A DNA stretch of 64,000 bases, from assembly GCF_002802965.1 (NCBI RefSeq), contig NZ_NXGA01000001.1:722744-786743 (forward strand). The letters run 5' to 3'. A model generated the notes under the pieces. That model did no database searches, was not told where the DNA came from, and saw nothing but the letters and a program-made list of their open reading frames with translations. Numbering within the stretch: position 1 is the stretch's first letter; each line of letters starts with the position of its first letter. The stretch is from Sporolactobacillus pectinivorans (GTDB lineage Bacteria > Bacillota > Bacilli > Bacillales > Sporolactobacillaceae). Position numbers and translations under genes: made by a program. This document shows positions 18,336-26,982 of the stretch, piece by piece.

Positions 18336-19283
18336 ATGGGCCATCAAAAGGCAGATTTAATGCTGATTGCAGTCACAGTATTCTGGGGTTCGTCTTATTT
18401 GTTTATGAAAACCGGACTTGAAACATTGGGGATTTTTAATTTGACTGCACTTCGATTTTTGGTTGCATTTGTGATCACTGCCGTTCTTTTTGGCCGGAGA
18501 CTGCGTCACACAGACAAAAGGACCCTTTTTTATGCACTGATTCTGGGCGTGGTTCTTCTCGCAGTTTTTGCGTCAATCATGGCCGGCATGAAAACAACGC
18601 CCGCCTCAAAAGCCGGATTTCTCGTCAGCCTGACTGTCGTTTTTGTGCCGTTGTTGAATTCACTCTTATTTCGGTTTAAACCTGAACTGAAAATGATCGT
18701 CGGAGTGGCTCTTTCTTTGATCGGCATTGGTCTTCTCACCTGGAATGGCCGGTTGGCTCCCGAATCAGGAGATCTATACTGCGTGCTGGGTGCGCTGGCC
18801 AATGCTGTATATATTATTTTGGCGGACCGTTTCACGAAGCGGGTGAACTCGGTCGCGTTAAGCATCTGGCAGATGGGATTCACAGGCATTCTGGCTCTTC
18901 TTATTTCAATGATTATTGAAGTTCCCCGCATTCCGGACACGATGGGATCGTGGATTTCCGTTCTCGGACTGGGCATTCTTTGCAGTGCGGCCGGCTATAT
19001 GATGCAGACCGTTGCTCAGAAGTATACTACATCGACCCATGCCGGATTGATCTTTACTCTTGAGCCCGTATTTGCAGCGCTTTTTGCTTATATTTTTACA
19101 GGAGAGACCCTTTCTATGCGTGGTTACGCAGGCGCGGGACTTGTTTTGATCAGCATTATCATCATGGAAATCAATTTCAGAAAAATATCTGTTTCTTATT
19201 TTTTTCCCTCAAAGTCGATACTCCGTTTTATGAAAATCACACATTTTTTAAAAAAATTCAGAGATAGAAAGATAGTTAGGTAA
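18336..19283 (+). CDS. EamA-family (DMT) transporter
   Basis: A 315-residue membrane protein with ten helices in two EamA repeats (residues about 5-135 and 148-285), typical of drug/metabolite exporters. Characteristic stretches are LIAVTVFWGSSYLFMKTGLE at the N-terminus and TTSTHAGLIFTLEPVFAALF in the second repeat. A basic tail of about 30 residues follows the last helix. It is divergent from the LysR gene, which probably controls it. The substrate is unknown; amino acids or their derivatives are common for the family. Confidence 0.88.
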   Translation: MGHQKADLMLIAVTVFWGSSYLFMKTGLETLGIFNLTALRFLVAFVITAVLFGRRLRHTDKRTLFYALILGVVLLAVFASIMAGMKTTPASKAGFLVSLTVVFVPLLNSLLFRFKPELKMIVGVALSLIGIGLLTWNGRLAPESGDLYCVLGALANAVYIILADRFTKRVNSVALSIWQMGFTGILALLISMIIEVPRIPDTMGSWISVLGLGILCSAAGYMMQTVAQKYTTSTHAGLIFTLEPVFAALFAYIFTGETLSMRGYAGAGLVLISIIIMEINFRKISVSYFFPSKSILRFMKITHFLKKFRDRKIVR

Positions 19284-19302
19284 CATAAAATTTTTTCAAA
19301 AC

Positions 19303-19329
19303 AAAAAGCCGGACGAAAAGTGCCGGCTT
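19303..19329 (-). terminator. Terminator of the cwlJ-gerQ operon
   Basis: AAGCCGG / CCGGCTT stem with a 10-base loop, followed on the minus strand by a T5 run. It lies 45 bases past the gerQ stop. Confidence 0.8.
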
Positions 19330-19373
19330 GCCAAATATTGCTAAGGGATAGCCCCGCTAATTTTTCTAATGCA

Positions 19374-19913
19374 TTATGGCCTTCCGCCCGGCTGCGGCGG
19401 CGCGAATGGGTAACTGTAATTCATCGGCCCTTCGAAAGTGACGTAATTGACGAATACCATCGGGATCAGAAAACGGGTGATCGAATTCTCGTCTTTAATA
19501 ATCACATGGTCGCGCCCCGCAGCTTCGACGGTTCCGGTAAACACTTTGGCGTTCCATTCTTTGTTACCTTCAAATGTACAATACACTGAAGCTTTTTTCC
19601 CAAGATTGAGTCTTAAAATGTTTTCAATATAAGACTGTTCGACAAGAACCGGTGCGGTTGGGATCTGGGGCTGGCCAGGTGCTCCAGTGGGCGGCACGGG
19701 CATTGTCTGTGCCGGAAACGGAAAGGGAAGCGTTTGAGGCGGCGGAGCAGGCGTTCCGGCAGGCGTTGTGAACTGCCCCTGAAAAGGGAAAGACCCGGTA
19801 CCTGTCTGCTGAGGTTGCGACATTTGTCGGAAAGCGTCGTTTTCCCCCTGGCCATTTTGCGAATTGAACGAAGCGCCATACGGCCAATTTTCTGGTGGAA
19901 ATTGCGTACTCAT
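19374..19913 (-). CDS. gerQ: Spore coat protein GerQ
   Basis: GerQ is a mother-cell coat protein that anchors CwlJ in the inner coat and is crosslinked by transglutaminase. The N-terminal two thirds are low-complexity, rich in Q, P, G and F; the C-terminal domain (residues about 95-165) holds the conserved EQSYIENILRLNLGKKASVY and RDHVIIKD motifs. A GTG reading three codons upstream overlaps the GAGGAG site, so I place the start at the ATG 19913, 8 bases after it. It lies 51 bases downstream of cwlJ in the same operon, as in B. subtilis. Confidence 0.92.
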   Translation of the reverse strand: MSTQFPPENWPYGASFNSQNGQGENDAFRQMSQPQQTGTGSFPFQGQFTTPAGTPAPPPQTLPFPFPAQTMPVPPTGAPGQPQIPTAPVLVEQSYIENILRLNLGKKASVYCTFEGNKEWNAKVFTGTVEAAGRDHVIIKDENSITRFLIPMVFVNYVTFEGPMNYSYPFAPPQPGGRP

Positions 19914-19964
19914 CTGAATCACTCCTCGTAGATCATGCTATAAATTTCACGGATCCGCGGTCTT

Positions 19965-20387
19965 CTAATAAACATCGGGACATTCGGCCGCTGTTGGGGA
20001 AAAGAAGCAATGTGCCTTATAGCGGCCGGAGTTCCACTGGTTAAACCATTGGGGCGGACAGGCGCCCGGCGGCTGAAAAAACCAGAGCGAATTGGTCGCG
20101 GGATTGAAACGTGCACCGTTCAGCACACGCCGGGCGAGCCGTCTATCCTGAGACCGGGCCGCCTGATAGAAGTAACCTTTTTGCGTGGCTTCAAATCCAC
20201 CCGGGCTTTGAAAGACCATCTGTTGAACATCTGTGATATTGCGAAAATCCAGGCAATTACCGAGTACACGGTTGACTCCGACATTGCCGACGAGCAACAT
20301 GCCGAGCTGGCCATCGCCTTCAGCTTCAGCCCGCATCAGTCGGGCCAGCAGTGAAACATCGCTTGATGAAAACTGAATAGCAGGCAT
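19965..20387 (-). CDS. cwlJ: Spore cortex-lytic enzyme CwlJ
   Basis: CwlJ is a cortex hydrolase (hydrolase_2/SleB-type domain) triggered by Ca-dipicolinate during germination. The 140-residue protein carries the family line ARLMRAEAEGDGQLGMLLVG with the likely catalytic glutamate, then NPATNSLWFFQPPGACPPQW and a C-terminal HCFFSPTA. It has no signal peptide or SleB-type binding repeat, which distinguishes CwlJ from SleB. The frame opens upstream at 20462, but the ATG at 20387 follows GAGGAGG by 11 bases and gives the B. subtilis length. It forms an operon with gerQ. Confidence 0.93.
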   Translation of the reverse strand: MPAIQFSSSDVSLLARLMRAEAEGDGQLGMLLVGNVGVNRVLGNCLDFRNITDVQQMVFQSPGGFEATQKGYFYQAARSQDRRLARRVLNGARFNPATNSLWFFQPPGACPPQWFNQWNSGRYKAHCFFSPTAAECPDVY

Positions 20388-20711
20388 GGATGCGCAAGCC
20401 TCCTCTTTTGAATAATATGCAGGCTTATTTGATATCTGAATTAATTTTAACGGACGATACATGTATAAAGAATATGCTGTACCATGAAAATGATGACAGG
20501 AAAGGGATTCAGAGGCTCGGCCGTTTTTGGCCGTTTGGTGGTTTCCGGTGGCTCTGTTCCGATGGCCAATATATTGAAATTTTGTGACAAAAATTATAGC
20601 GCTGTCATTTAAATACGGCCCGATTTTTCAATTCCGGCTGTATGGAGGCAGCTTTTAGTTTATACTAAAAATAAATGCAGGCACAGGCACAATTGGGAGG
20701 CGAGTCGCGCT

Positions 20712-21704
20712 ATGGCGGATTTATTTGACAAACTGGAGGCCGAAATAAAACAGAACAGGCCGATTATTGTTTTTCCGGAAAGCGGGGATGAACGCGTTAT
20801 AGCCGCTGTGAAAAAGATGGCGGCAAATGGCACCGTTCTTCCAATCCTGATCGGAAAAGCTGAAGAAGCTGATGACGAAATAAAAAAGTTGGCAGGGGAA
20901 CAGAAGATCCTGTTCAGACATCCTGATACAGAAAAAAATATGGATTACCTGATCCGTGAGCTCGTTGCACGCAGAAAAGGCAAAACGGATCAAACTCAGG
21001 CGACGGAGTGGCTTCGGGATCCTGGATATTATGGCACGATGCTCGTTTATGCTGGTGAAGCGGACGGCCTGGTCAGCGGTGCTGTCCATTCAACGGCATC
21101 AACCGTTCGCCCTGCTCTGCAGATTATCAAAGCCCAGCCTGGCAAGAAACGTATTTCCGGAGCATTTATCATGGTCCGCGGCGAAGAAGAATATGTGTTT
21201 GCAGACTGCGGCATTAATATCTCGCCTGACAGCGAAACGCTGGCAGAGATCGCGGTAGAGTCGGCTGAAACGGCCAAATTGTTTGGCATCAATCCAAGAA
21301 TCGCAATGCTTAGTTTTTCCACTAAGGGATCGGCAAAAGATCCGGCGATCGATAATGTAACTGAAGCAGTCAGGCTGGCTAAAGCCAGGGCTCCCCAATT
21401 GCTTATTGACGGTGAGCTGCAGTTCGACGCGGCTTTTGTCCCCGAAGTTGCAGAAAAGAAAGCGCCGGGTTCACCGCTAAAAGGGCGGGCCAACGTCTTT
21501 ATTTTTCCGAATATCGATGCCGGCAATATCGGTTATAAAATGGTTCAGCGCCTCGGCGGATTTGTTGCGATCGGTCCCGTGCTTCAGGGACTGAACAAAC
21601 CGGTCAACGACCTGTCACGCGGCTGCAATGCCGATGATGTATACAAGCTCGCACTAATCACAGCGAAGCAGGCTCTGACCGTGCGCAGCCATCAGAAAGT
21701 CTGA
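20712..21704 (+). CDS. pta: Phosphate acetyltransferase
   Basis: Pta interconverts acetyl-CoA and acetyl phosphate, the first step of acetate overflow. The 330-residue length is that of the short class I enzymes without regulatory domain. Motifs include IIVFPESGDERV at the N-terminus, the substrate-site VSGAVHSTASTVRPAL and LSFSTKGSAKDPAI, and the C-terminal VFIFPNIDAGNIGYKMVQRL. GGGAGG precedes the ATG by 11 bases. In B. subtilis pta is flanked by hemQ; here none is present in the window. A strong terminator follows. Confidence 0.95.
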   Translation: MADLFDKLEAEIKQNRPIIVFPESGDERVIAAVKKMAANGTVLPILIGKAEEADDEIKKLAGEQKILFRHPDTEKNMDYLIRELVARRKGKTDQTQATEWLRDPGYYGTMLVYAGEADGLVSGAVHSTASTVRPALQIIKAQPGKKRISGAFIMVRGEEEYVFADCGINISPDSETLAEIAVESAETAKLFGINPRIAMLSFSTKGSAKDPAIDNVTEAVRLAKARAPQLLIDGELQFDAAFVPEVAEKKAPGSPLKGRANVFIFPNIDAGNIGYKMVQRLGGFVAIGPVLQGLNKPVNDLSRGCNADDVYKLALITAKQALTVRSHQKV

Positions 21705-21730
21705 TTGGGGCCTTTTGTAAATCAGAAATA

Positions 21731-21768
21731 AAAAAAGAGATCTCTGCAAATTGGGGGATCTCTTTTTG
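21731..21768 (+). terminator. pta terminator
   Basis: AAAAAGAGATC / GATCTCTTTTT stem with a 14-base loop and terminal T run, 27 bases past the pta stop. Confidence 0.9.
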
Positions 21769-21858
21769 CTATCACTTTTAATGGAGCAGAAACAACTAAC
21801 CGCTTGATCAGTGAATCCTCGGGAAAAGCCGCCCCGTCCGAATGAGTGCGGCAGCTCT

Positions 21859-22332
21859 TTATGATTCAGGATGGAATCCTTCTTCAATCAAGTATTCTTT
21901 TGCCTCTTTATATGTGCGGAATGTGCCGTCCAGCAAGTCGCCGGCATACACGTTCCAGAGTTCATTGTCATAAATCACTTCAAGTTTCTGCCTGTCGCTG
22001 TTTGCCCAGATCTCGTGATCGTTGCCATCGGCGGTATTCGCTTCATAGATGCCTTCAGGCGACAGCACGTGGATCGCTTTTTGAAGAATTGTTCGCAGTT
22101 CTTCTTCAGAGAAATCACGAATATTGACCAAGCCTTTATCATCCGGTTCATATCCGCCAACTCCTCGGATATACACATAACCATTACCGTTCGGATGCAA
22201 ATGATAAACGACATTTTTCTTGTCTGCGGCACTTTCCGCATATTGAAAATTAACCCGGCCGAGTGAAACCTCTTTTTTCTCCAGCTCGGGAAAAGATTCA
22301 ATGATCGACAGTTTTTGCTGATAATCAAGCAT
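21859..22332 (-). CDS. Conserved-looking hypothetical protein
   Basis: I do not recognise a named family. The 157-residue protein is acidic and soluble, without signal peptide or membrane segment. A distinctive middle block reads VYHLHPNGNGYVYIRG, followed by NIRDFSEEELRTILQKAIHVL, and the C-terminus TYKEAKEYLIEEGFHPE is helical. The frame extends to 22422, but the first 30 residues look like non-coding sequence and an ATG at 22332 begins the protein-like part; GGAG is 14 bases before it, which is longer than usual. It stands alone on the minus strand between pta and the ABC operon. Confidence 0.65.
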   Translation of the reverse strand: MLDYQQKLSIIESFPELEKKEVSLGRVNFQYAESAADKKNVVYHLHPNGNGYVYIRGVGGYEPDDKGLVNIRDFSEEELRTILQKAIHVLSPEGIYEANTADGNDHEIWANSDRQKLEVIYDNELWNVYAGDLLDGTFRTYKEAKEYLIEEGFHPES

Positions 22333-22554
22333 AAATGAACCATCAACTCCGTTTTCATATTTCTTCGGTTCATTATAGCATACAGGCTGCGGCTGATAAC
22401 AGGCCAGGTCACCGTTGTCCATTTAAACCCTTCAAATCGGTTTTGGTAACACCCAATGACTGAGCTCTCTATAGGGTCTAATGTGATTGGTTCCGAGACA
22501 AGGAAACAGCACTTTGCACGTTAAAATAAAGTGAATTTCTGGTATTAAATAGTA

Positions 22555-22594
22555 TTGACATCTTTTTACACCTAGTGTACTATACAACTAGTAC
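22555..22594 (+). promoter_or_regulatory. Promoter and GntR operator of the five-gene ABC operon
   Basis: A strong promoter is visible: TTGACA (22555-22560), a 17-base spacer and TACTAT (22578-22583). A perfect inverted repeat GTACTA-TACAAC-TAGTAC (22577-22594) covers the -10 and start site, so binding by the operon's own GntR regulator would block transcription. Confidence 0.8.
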
Positions 22595-22629
22595 GTTAGT
22601 GCATTAACTTTTATTGTGGGGGATAGATG

Positions 22630-23418
22630 ATGACAGCGTGGATTGCTTTATTGAAAAAAGAACTGCGTTTGGGAAGTCTGGCGTTTATTGTTTTCCTCGC
22701 TTTTCAGCTACTGATTATGGCGCTGGGAATTTTTCTGGCGATTCGCTTTGAACAGGGACTAACAAATAAATGGTCATTAATCACGGCATTTGGTGCTCTG
22801 TTGCTCCTCTGCCATATTTTGTACCTGGTCAGTTACATGCTAGTCAATGTTTTTTCGGAGAGAAAAACGTTTCATTTATGGATGCACAATCCGCTTCCGG
22901 CCTGGTCGATGCTTGCCGCAAAACTGCTGAGCGGGCTCATTTACATGACCGTTTCGTTGCTCATCGCCGCTATCTATGCGTGGATCGGATTTCTGATTTA
23001 CAGCCGTTATACATCGATTCCTAAGAGTGTGCATGTCTACCGGTACGCGACATTCATATCGGCTCAAATGTACTGGATCGCCATTTTCAGCGGTATCGTC
23101 TTTATCTTTTTATGGCTCGTCCTTCGCTACTTCCAATCAAGAGTAGGGAAATGGTCGTGGCTCGTGATGATTATCGGCATTTCAGCAGTAATTTACGCCT
23201 TAGTCAAACTGACGCAGCTTGGTGTTCTAACGTTTCTTACGCACTGGGGCAGGATTCCTGAATCATTCATGCGTTATTGGATTTCCACTTCCGGGATCTC
23301 CCGCACAGGAGGAGTTTCAGTGGATTACATCGGAAATTATGTCGCAGGACTGCTTGTTATGCTCATTCTCTACACGCTGTCCTCCTGGCTGATGGATCAC
23401 AAACTCGAGGCGTCCTGA
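22630..23418 (+). CDS. ABC transporter membrane protein (YtrC/D-like)
   Basis: A 262-residue protein with six hydrophobic segments and no ATPase motif, encoded first in the operon. Two ATGs occur in tandem; the second, at 22630, has six bases to the GGGGGA site. Residues WIALLKKELRLG at the cytoplasmic N-terminus are typical of ABC-2-like export permeases. The gene lies 40 bases before the GntR gene. Substrate unknown. Confidence 0.8.
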   Translation: MTAWIALLKKELRLGSLAFIVFLAFQLLIMALGIFLAIRFEQGLTNKWSLITAFGALLLLCHILYLVSYMLVNVFSERKTFHLWMHNPLPAWSMLAAKLLSGLIYMTVSLLIAAIYAWIGFLIYSRYTSIPKSVHVYRYATFISAQMYWIAIFSGIVFIFLWLVLRYFQSRVGKWSWLVMIIGISAVIYALVKLTQLGVLTFLTHWGRIPESFMRYWISTSGISRTGGVSVDYIGNYVAGLLVMLILYTLSSWLMDHKLEAS

Positions 23419-23457
23419 GCAAGATGAATCGGGCACCGTATAAGGAGGTTTACCTAG

Positions 23458-23835
23458 ATGGCTGAGTCATTCAACACGTCAGCTCCGATCTATCTACAGC
23501 TTTGTGAACGCATCAAGAACAAAATCATACGCGGAGAGATCAGTTCCGGTGAGCGCCTGCCTTCAGTGCGCGATCTGGCGATTGATTCAGGTGTAAACCC
23601 CAACACGGTGCAGAGGACTTATCGTGAACTGGAGGATACGGGGGTTGTGGAAAAACGGAGAGGGCAAGGCACATTTGTCACAGACGATCAGGAAATTCTT
23701 CAGCAGATGAGGGATGAACTGAAAGAAAAGCATATATCCGGTTTTGTCCGTGAAATGAACGAGATGGGCTACACAAAAGCAGAGATGCTGGAAGGTCTTC
23801 AAGCTTATTTTGTGAAAAAGGAGGAAAAACAATGA
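23458..23835 (+). CDS. GntR-family regulator, YtrA subfamily
   Basis: A 125-residue YtrA-type GntR repressor: the winged helix (SGERLPSVRDLAIDSGVNPNTVQRTY, residues 29-54) is followed by a short helical tail instead of an effector domain. TAAGGAGG lies 8 bases before the ATG. Its stop overlaps the next ATPase gene by four bases (ATGA), so expression is coupled. It resembles the regulator at 1250-1648. Unlike that one, it is the second gene of its operon, after a permease. Confidence 0.9.
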   Translation: MAESFNTSAPIYLQLCERIKNKIIRGEISSGERLPSVRDLAIDSGVNPNTVQRTYRELEDTGVVEKRRGQGTFVTDDQEILQQMRDELKEKHISGFVREMNEMGYTKAEMLEGLQAYFVKKEEKQ

Positions 23836-24524
23836 TTCAACTCGAAGATGTTTCTAAGCGCTATTTGACAAAAAAAGCTCTTAAAGGTATTAGTTTCCAG
23901 ATTGAGCCCGGGCATATCATCGGATTAATCGGATCGAACGGCAGCGGGAAATCGACAACACTGAAACTAATTTCCGGCCTGATCTGCCCCACTAGGGGAA
24001 CAGTACTCGTCGACGGACAGATGGCAAACCGCCGGATCTGCAGCAAAGTCGCCTATCTTTCGGAACTGGACAGCTATTATTCTTTTTTTACCGTGAAGCA
24101 GACTGTCGACTTTTACAATCAGACCTTCAGTGACTTCAACCGGGAAAAAGCGGAAGAAATGCTCGATTTTATGAAGCTCGACCGCAGCCAGAAAGTGAAA
24201 CATCTGTCCAAAGGGAACCGCGGCCGGTTGAAAATTGTGGTCACGCTGGCCCGTGATGCGCCGTTCATCCTGATGGACGAACCGCTCTCCGGTCTGGATC
24301 CGATGGTGCGCCAATCCATTGTCAAAAGCCTGATTTCGTTTATTGACCTGGAAAAGCAGACTGTGATTCTGACTACTCACGAGCTGCAGGAAATTGAACC
24401 GCTGCTTGATACGGTAATTTTAATTAAGGATGGCGCGATTCTGGATGTGAAGCGTGTCGAGGACATCCGCAGCAAGGAAAATCTTAATCTGGTGGATTGG
24501 ATGGTGAAAAAATATGGCCAGTAA
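23832..24524 (+). CDS. ABC transporter ATP-binding protein (first of two)
   Basis: A 230-residue ATPase with Walker A GSNGSGKST, a signature region HLSKGNRGRL that departs clearly from LSGGQ, Walker B FILMDEPLSGLD and the TTHE switch. It overlaps the GntR gene upstream by 4 bases and the next ATPase gene by 11 bases. It most likely serves the permease encoded first in the operon, since the second ATPase is adjacent to the last permease; this pairing is inference. Confidence 0.88.
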   Translation: MIQLEDVSKRYLTKKALKGISFQIEPGHIIGLIGSNGSGKSTTLKLISGLICPTRGTVLVDGQMANRRICSKVAYLSELDSYYSFFTVKQTVDFYNQTFSDFNREKAEEMLDFMKLDRSQKVKHLSKGNRGRLKIVVTLARDAPFILMDEPLSGLDPMVRQSIVKSLISFIDLEKQTVILTTHELQEIEPLLDTVILIKDGAILDVKRVEDIRSKENLNLVDWMVKKYGQ

Positions 24525-25455
24525 TACTGAACTGCAGAAAAAACCTGCGGTGAAGCTGGAACATGTTACGAAGAAATTCGGCAGCAAGACTGTGATTGAC
24601 GATCTGAGCTTCGAAATCTACGGTGGTGAAGTTTTTGGCTTTCTCGGACCGAATGGTGCCGGCAAGACGACGACAATCCGAATGATTGTCGGCCTGATGC
24701 GAATGACGCATGGCAATATTTTTATTCAAGGGCACAGCATCAAAAATGAATTCAAACAGGCGATGCGTCAGGTCGGTGCAATCGTCGAGAATCCGGAAAT
24801 GTACAAATTCCTGACCGGCTATCAGAATCTGGTGCATTACGCGCGGATGATCCCCGGAATCGGCAGGGAGCGGATCATGGAGGTCGTCAAACTTGTTGAT
24901 CTGGAAGATAGAATCAATGAAAAGGTGAAAAAATATTCTTTGGGTATGCGGCAGAGGCTCGGCGTCGCCCAGGCTTTGCTCCACCGCCCTTCCGTACTGA
25001 TTCTTGACGAACCAACGAACGGGCTCGATCCGCAGGGCATCCATGATCTGCGCAATTATCTGCATGAACTTTCCCGCACGGAAGGCGTCGCGGTGATCGT
25101 TTCCAGCCACCTGTTGTCGGAAATGCAGCAAATGTGCGACCGCATCGGTATTATCAAAAAAGGCAAAATGATTGGCGTTGAAACAGTCAGCGATTTTATG
25201 GAAGAAGGTAGCGGGAAAGTCCGTTTCAGCGTTGACAACGGGCAGGCGGCCGCGCAGGCTATTAAAGAAAACCTGTCGCTTGACGCTGTATCCGTTGAGG
25301 CAGAAGCTATCGAACTTGCTATTGGCCATGAACAAATTCCGGAAGTTGTCGGGACGCTGGTGACTGGAAATGTGAAAATCTATGGTGTCGTTCCGGTTAC
25401 TCAATCGCTGGAAGACAGATTTCTAGAAGTGACTGGAGGGAAGGGCATTGGCTAA
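24514..25455 (+). CDS. ABC transporter ATP-binding protein, BcrA-like (second of two)
   Basis: A 313-residue ATPase with a typical nucleotide-binding domain (Walker A GPNGAGKTT near residue 48, signature YSLGMRQRL, Walker B LILDEPTNGLDP, SSHLL switch) and a C-terminal domain of about 90 residues as in bacitracin-type exporters (BcrA). The stop lies 8 bases inside the downstream permease gene. A transporter for peptide antibiotics or lantibiotics is plausible by family, but no precursor peptide or synthetase lies near, so immunity or stress sensing is more likely than self-protection. Confidence 0.9.
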   Translation: MASNTELQKKPAVKLEHVTKKFGSKTVIDDLSFEIYGGEVFGFLGPNGAGKTTTIRMIVGLMRMTHGNIFIQGHSIKNEFKQAMRQVGAIVENPEMYKFLTGYQNLVHYARMIPGIGRERIMEVVKLVDLEDRINEKVKKYSLGMRQRLGVAQALLHRPSVLILDEPTNGLDPQGIHDLRNYLHELSRTEGVAVIVSSHLLSEMQQMCDRIGIIKKGKMIGVETVSDFMEEGSGKVRFSVDNGQAAAQAIKENLSLDAVSVEAEAIELAIGHEQIPEVVGTLVTGNVKIYGVVPVTQSLEDRFLEVTGGKGIG

Positions 25456-26407
25456 TTTTCTCGGACTTGTACAAAATGAAAATATGAAAATTTATCGCAG
25501 AGGTTCGGCAAAAGTTTTTGCAATTATTCTGATCGGTTTGCTTCTTCTGGGCGCGCTGGTGGTCAAATTGAATGAACCGAGTCACCCGGCGAAAGATACC
25601 CACTGGCAGCAAAGCCTGCGTCAGCAAAACACGCAGTATCAGCAGGCGCTGACGCAGATGAAGAAAAATGATTCTTATCAAAACTATTATAAAAGCCAGA
25701 TCGCGATCAATCAGTACCGGATCGATCACAATCTTCAACCCGCTCAGCGAATGACCTTATGGAGTTTTGTAGCAAATTCAACATCGATGATGGTTCTTGT
25801 CATCAGTATTTTCACGATTATTGTTGTATCCAATTCAATTGCGAGCGAATTTAATACCGGGACAATTAAGCTTTTGATGATACGCCCGATATCCAGAACG
25901 GAAATTCTGCTCTCCAAATATATTTCATCACTTCTGTTTTCCATTATGTGCCTCGTGGTACTGTTTATTTTTTCCTGGCTGATCGGCGGCCTGTTCTTCG
26001 GGTTCAGCGGGGCAAATGAAGTTCATCTCAGTTACACGAATGGGGTGGTGCACGAAAGCAGCTGGATTCTTGCCACTTGGGGAAATTATTTGCTGGATGG
26101 TGTTCAGCTCATCATGATGGTGACACTGGCGGGTGTGATTTCGGCCATATTCCGCAACGGTGGACTTGCCATTGGCCTGACGATTTTTCTGATGATGGGT
26201 TCAAATACAATCTTAGCTTTTATTAGCCAGTATGACTGGGTTAAATACGTGCTGTTTACGAATTTGGATCTGAACCAGTATTATAACGGCCAGCAAATGC
26301 GCAATGATATGTCGCTCGGTTTTTCGCTGATCGTTCTTGCCGCCTATTATCTAATTTTTGCGGTTGCCGGCTGGCTGTTCTATACGAAACGGGATATTAA
26401 AGCATAA
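25448..26407 (+). CDS. ABC-2 type transporter permease, BcrB-like
   Basis: A 319-residue membrane protein with a helix near residue 20-40, a large extracytoplasmic Q/N-rich loop (about 45-105), then five helices. The motif ASEFNTGTIKLLMIRPISRTEILLSKY is diagnostic for ABC-2/NatB/BcrB permeases. It starts with TTG at 25448, overlapping the ATPase gene by 8 bases, with GGAGG upstream. It is the last gene of the operon and pairs with the BcrA-like ATPase. Confidence 0.88.
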   Translation: MANFLGLVQNENMKIYRRGSAKVFAIILIGLLLLGALVVKLNEPSHPAKDTHWQQSLRQQNTQYQQALTQMKKNDSYQNYYKSQIAINQYRIDHNLQPAQRMTLWSFVANSTSMMVLVISIFTIIVVSNSIASEFNTGTIKLLMIRPISRTEILLSKYISSLLFSIMCLVVLFIFSWLIGGLFFGFSGANEVHLSYTNGVVHESSWILATWGNYLLDGVQLIMMVTLAGVISAIFRNGGLAIGLTIFLMMGSNTILAFISQYDWVKYVLFTNLDLNQYYNGQQMRNDMSLGFSLIVLAAYYLIFAVAGWLFYTKRDIKA

Positions 26408-26423
26408 ACAGGAGATAAAATGC

Positions 26424-26470
26424 TTGAAAAAGAAGGGGAGTCGTATTCGTTGCGGCTTCTTCTTTGTATT
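26424..26470 (+). terminator. Terminator of the ABC operon
   Basis: AAAGAAG and CTTCTTT arms with inner GG/CC pairing, ending in a T-rich tail, begin 17 bases after the last stop of the operon. Confidence 0.7.
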
Positions 26471-26604
26471 TTTTTCCATAGATATTGGAATTTTATCGTA
26501 ATATCATTCATCGTTCAGGGAAAGTTCATAATAGACTTGTAAGATAAAAACATCCAATAGATAAATCCCGGGAAGCAATAATGAATTCCGAGGAGGAGAA
26601 AACG

Positions 26605-26901
26605 ATGAAAAGTATTTTTTCTTTTAAAGTTTACGCGGCGGCCTTTCATGTTAGACAAATGATTCACTTCTACCTGTACTGCGAGAAGATGCAGCAAACT
26701 GTTTATGTTTACGGAAAAAGTAAGGTGGAACAGATTCACAAACTTCCGGAACTTCTGTCCGTTTTGATCGCCAATCTGTCCAGCAGCGAGGAATGCCTGG
26801 TTGTGGTTGAAGGAAACCGGGCGAATCAATTAAAAAGAGTTCTCGCTATGATTGGCCAAGGGATGCCGCTGAAAAAAGAACGACCAAGCCTAGCTTATTG
26901 A
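26605..26901 (+). CDS. HPr-like protein with His15 but no Ser46
   Basis: A 98-residue protein that I recognise as HPr-shaped. The N-terminal SFKVYAAAFHVRQM aligns without gaps to HPr KVTADSGIHARPAT, placing a histidine at residue 15 and an arginine at 17, the phosphotransfer pair; the following proline is Gln. The HPr regulatory serine position 46 is Lys, so HPr kinase could not modify it. Length and the VVEGN strand also fit. The ATG at 26605 has GAGGAGG at a good distance; an upstream ATG (26581) lies before that site. Monocistronic. It is not the ptsH gene (no ptsI follows), and its partner is unknown; the family call is from visual alignment. Confidence 0.6.
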   Translation: MKSIFSFKVYAAAFHVRQMIHFYLYCEKMQQTVYVYGKSKVEQIHKLPELLSVLIANLSSSEECLVVVEGNRANQLKRVLAMIGQGMPLKKERPSLAY

Positions 26902-26928
26902 AAAAATATCGAGCCACTGAAAAAAATG

Positions 26929-26957
26929 AACCGGAGAGAAAATTTTTCTCTCCGGTT
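26929..26957. terminator. Bidirectional terminator
   Basis: AACCGGAGAGAAAA / TTTTCTCTCCGGTT, a nearly loop-free palindrome between the HPr-like gene and the convergent L,D-transpeptidase gene. Confidence 0.88.
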
Positions 26958-26982
26958 CTGTTTGTGCGCCCCCGTTTTTGAT

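Noticed and set aside
24484..25404. 306-codon open frame on the minus strand
   Set aside because: It lies antisense to the BcrA-like ATPase gene, has no ribosome site and reads as a shadow rich in His, Phe and Arg.
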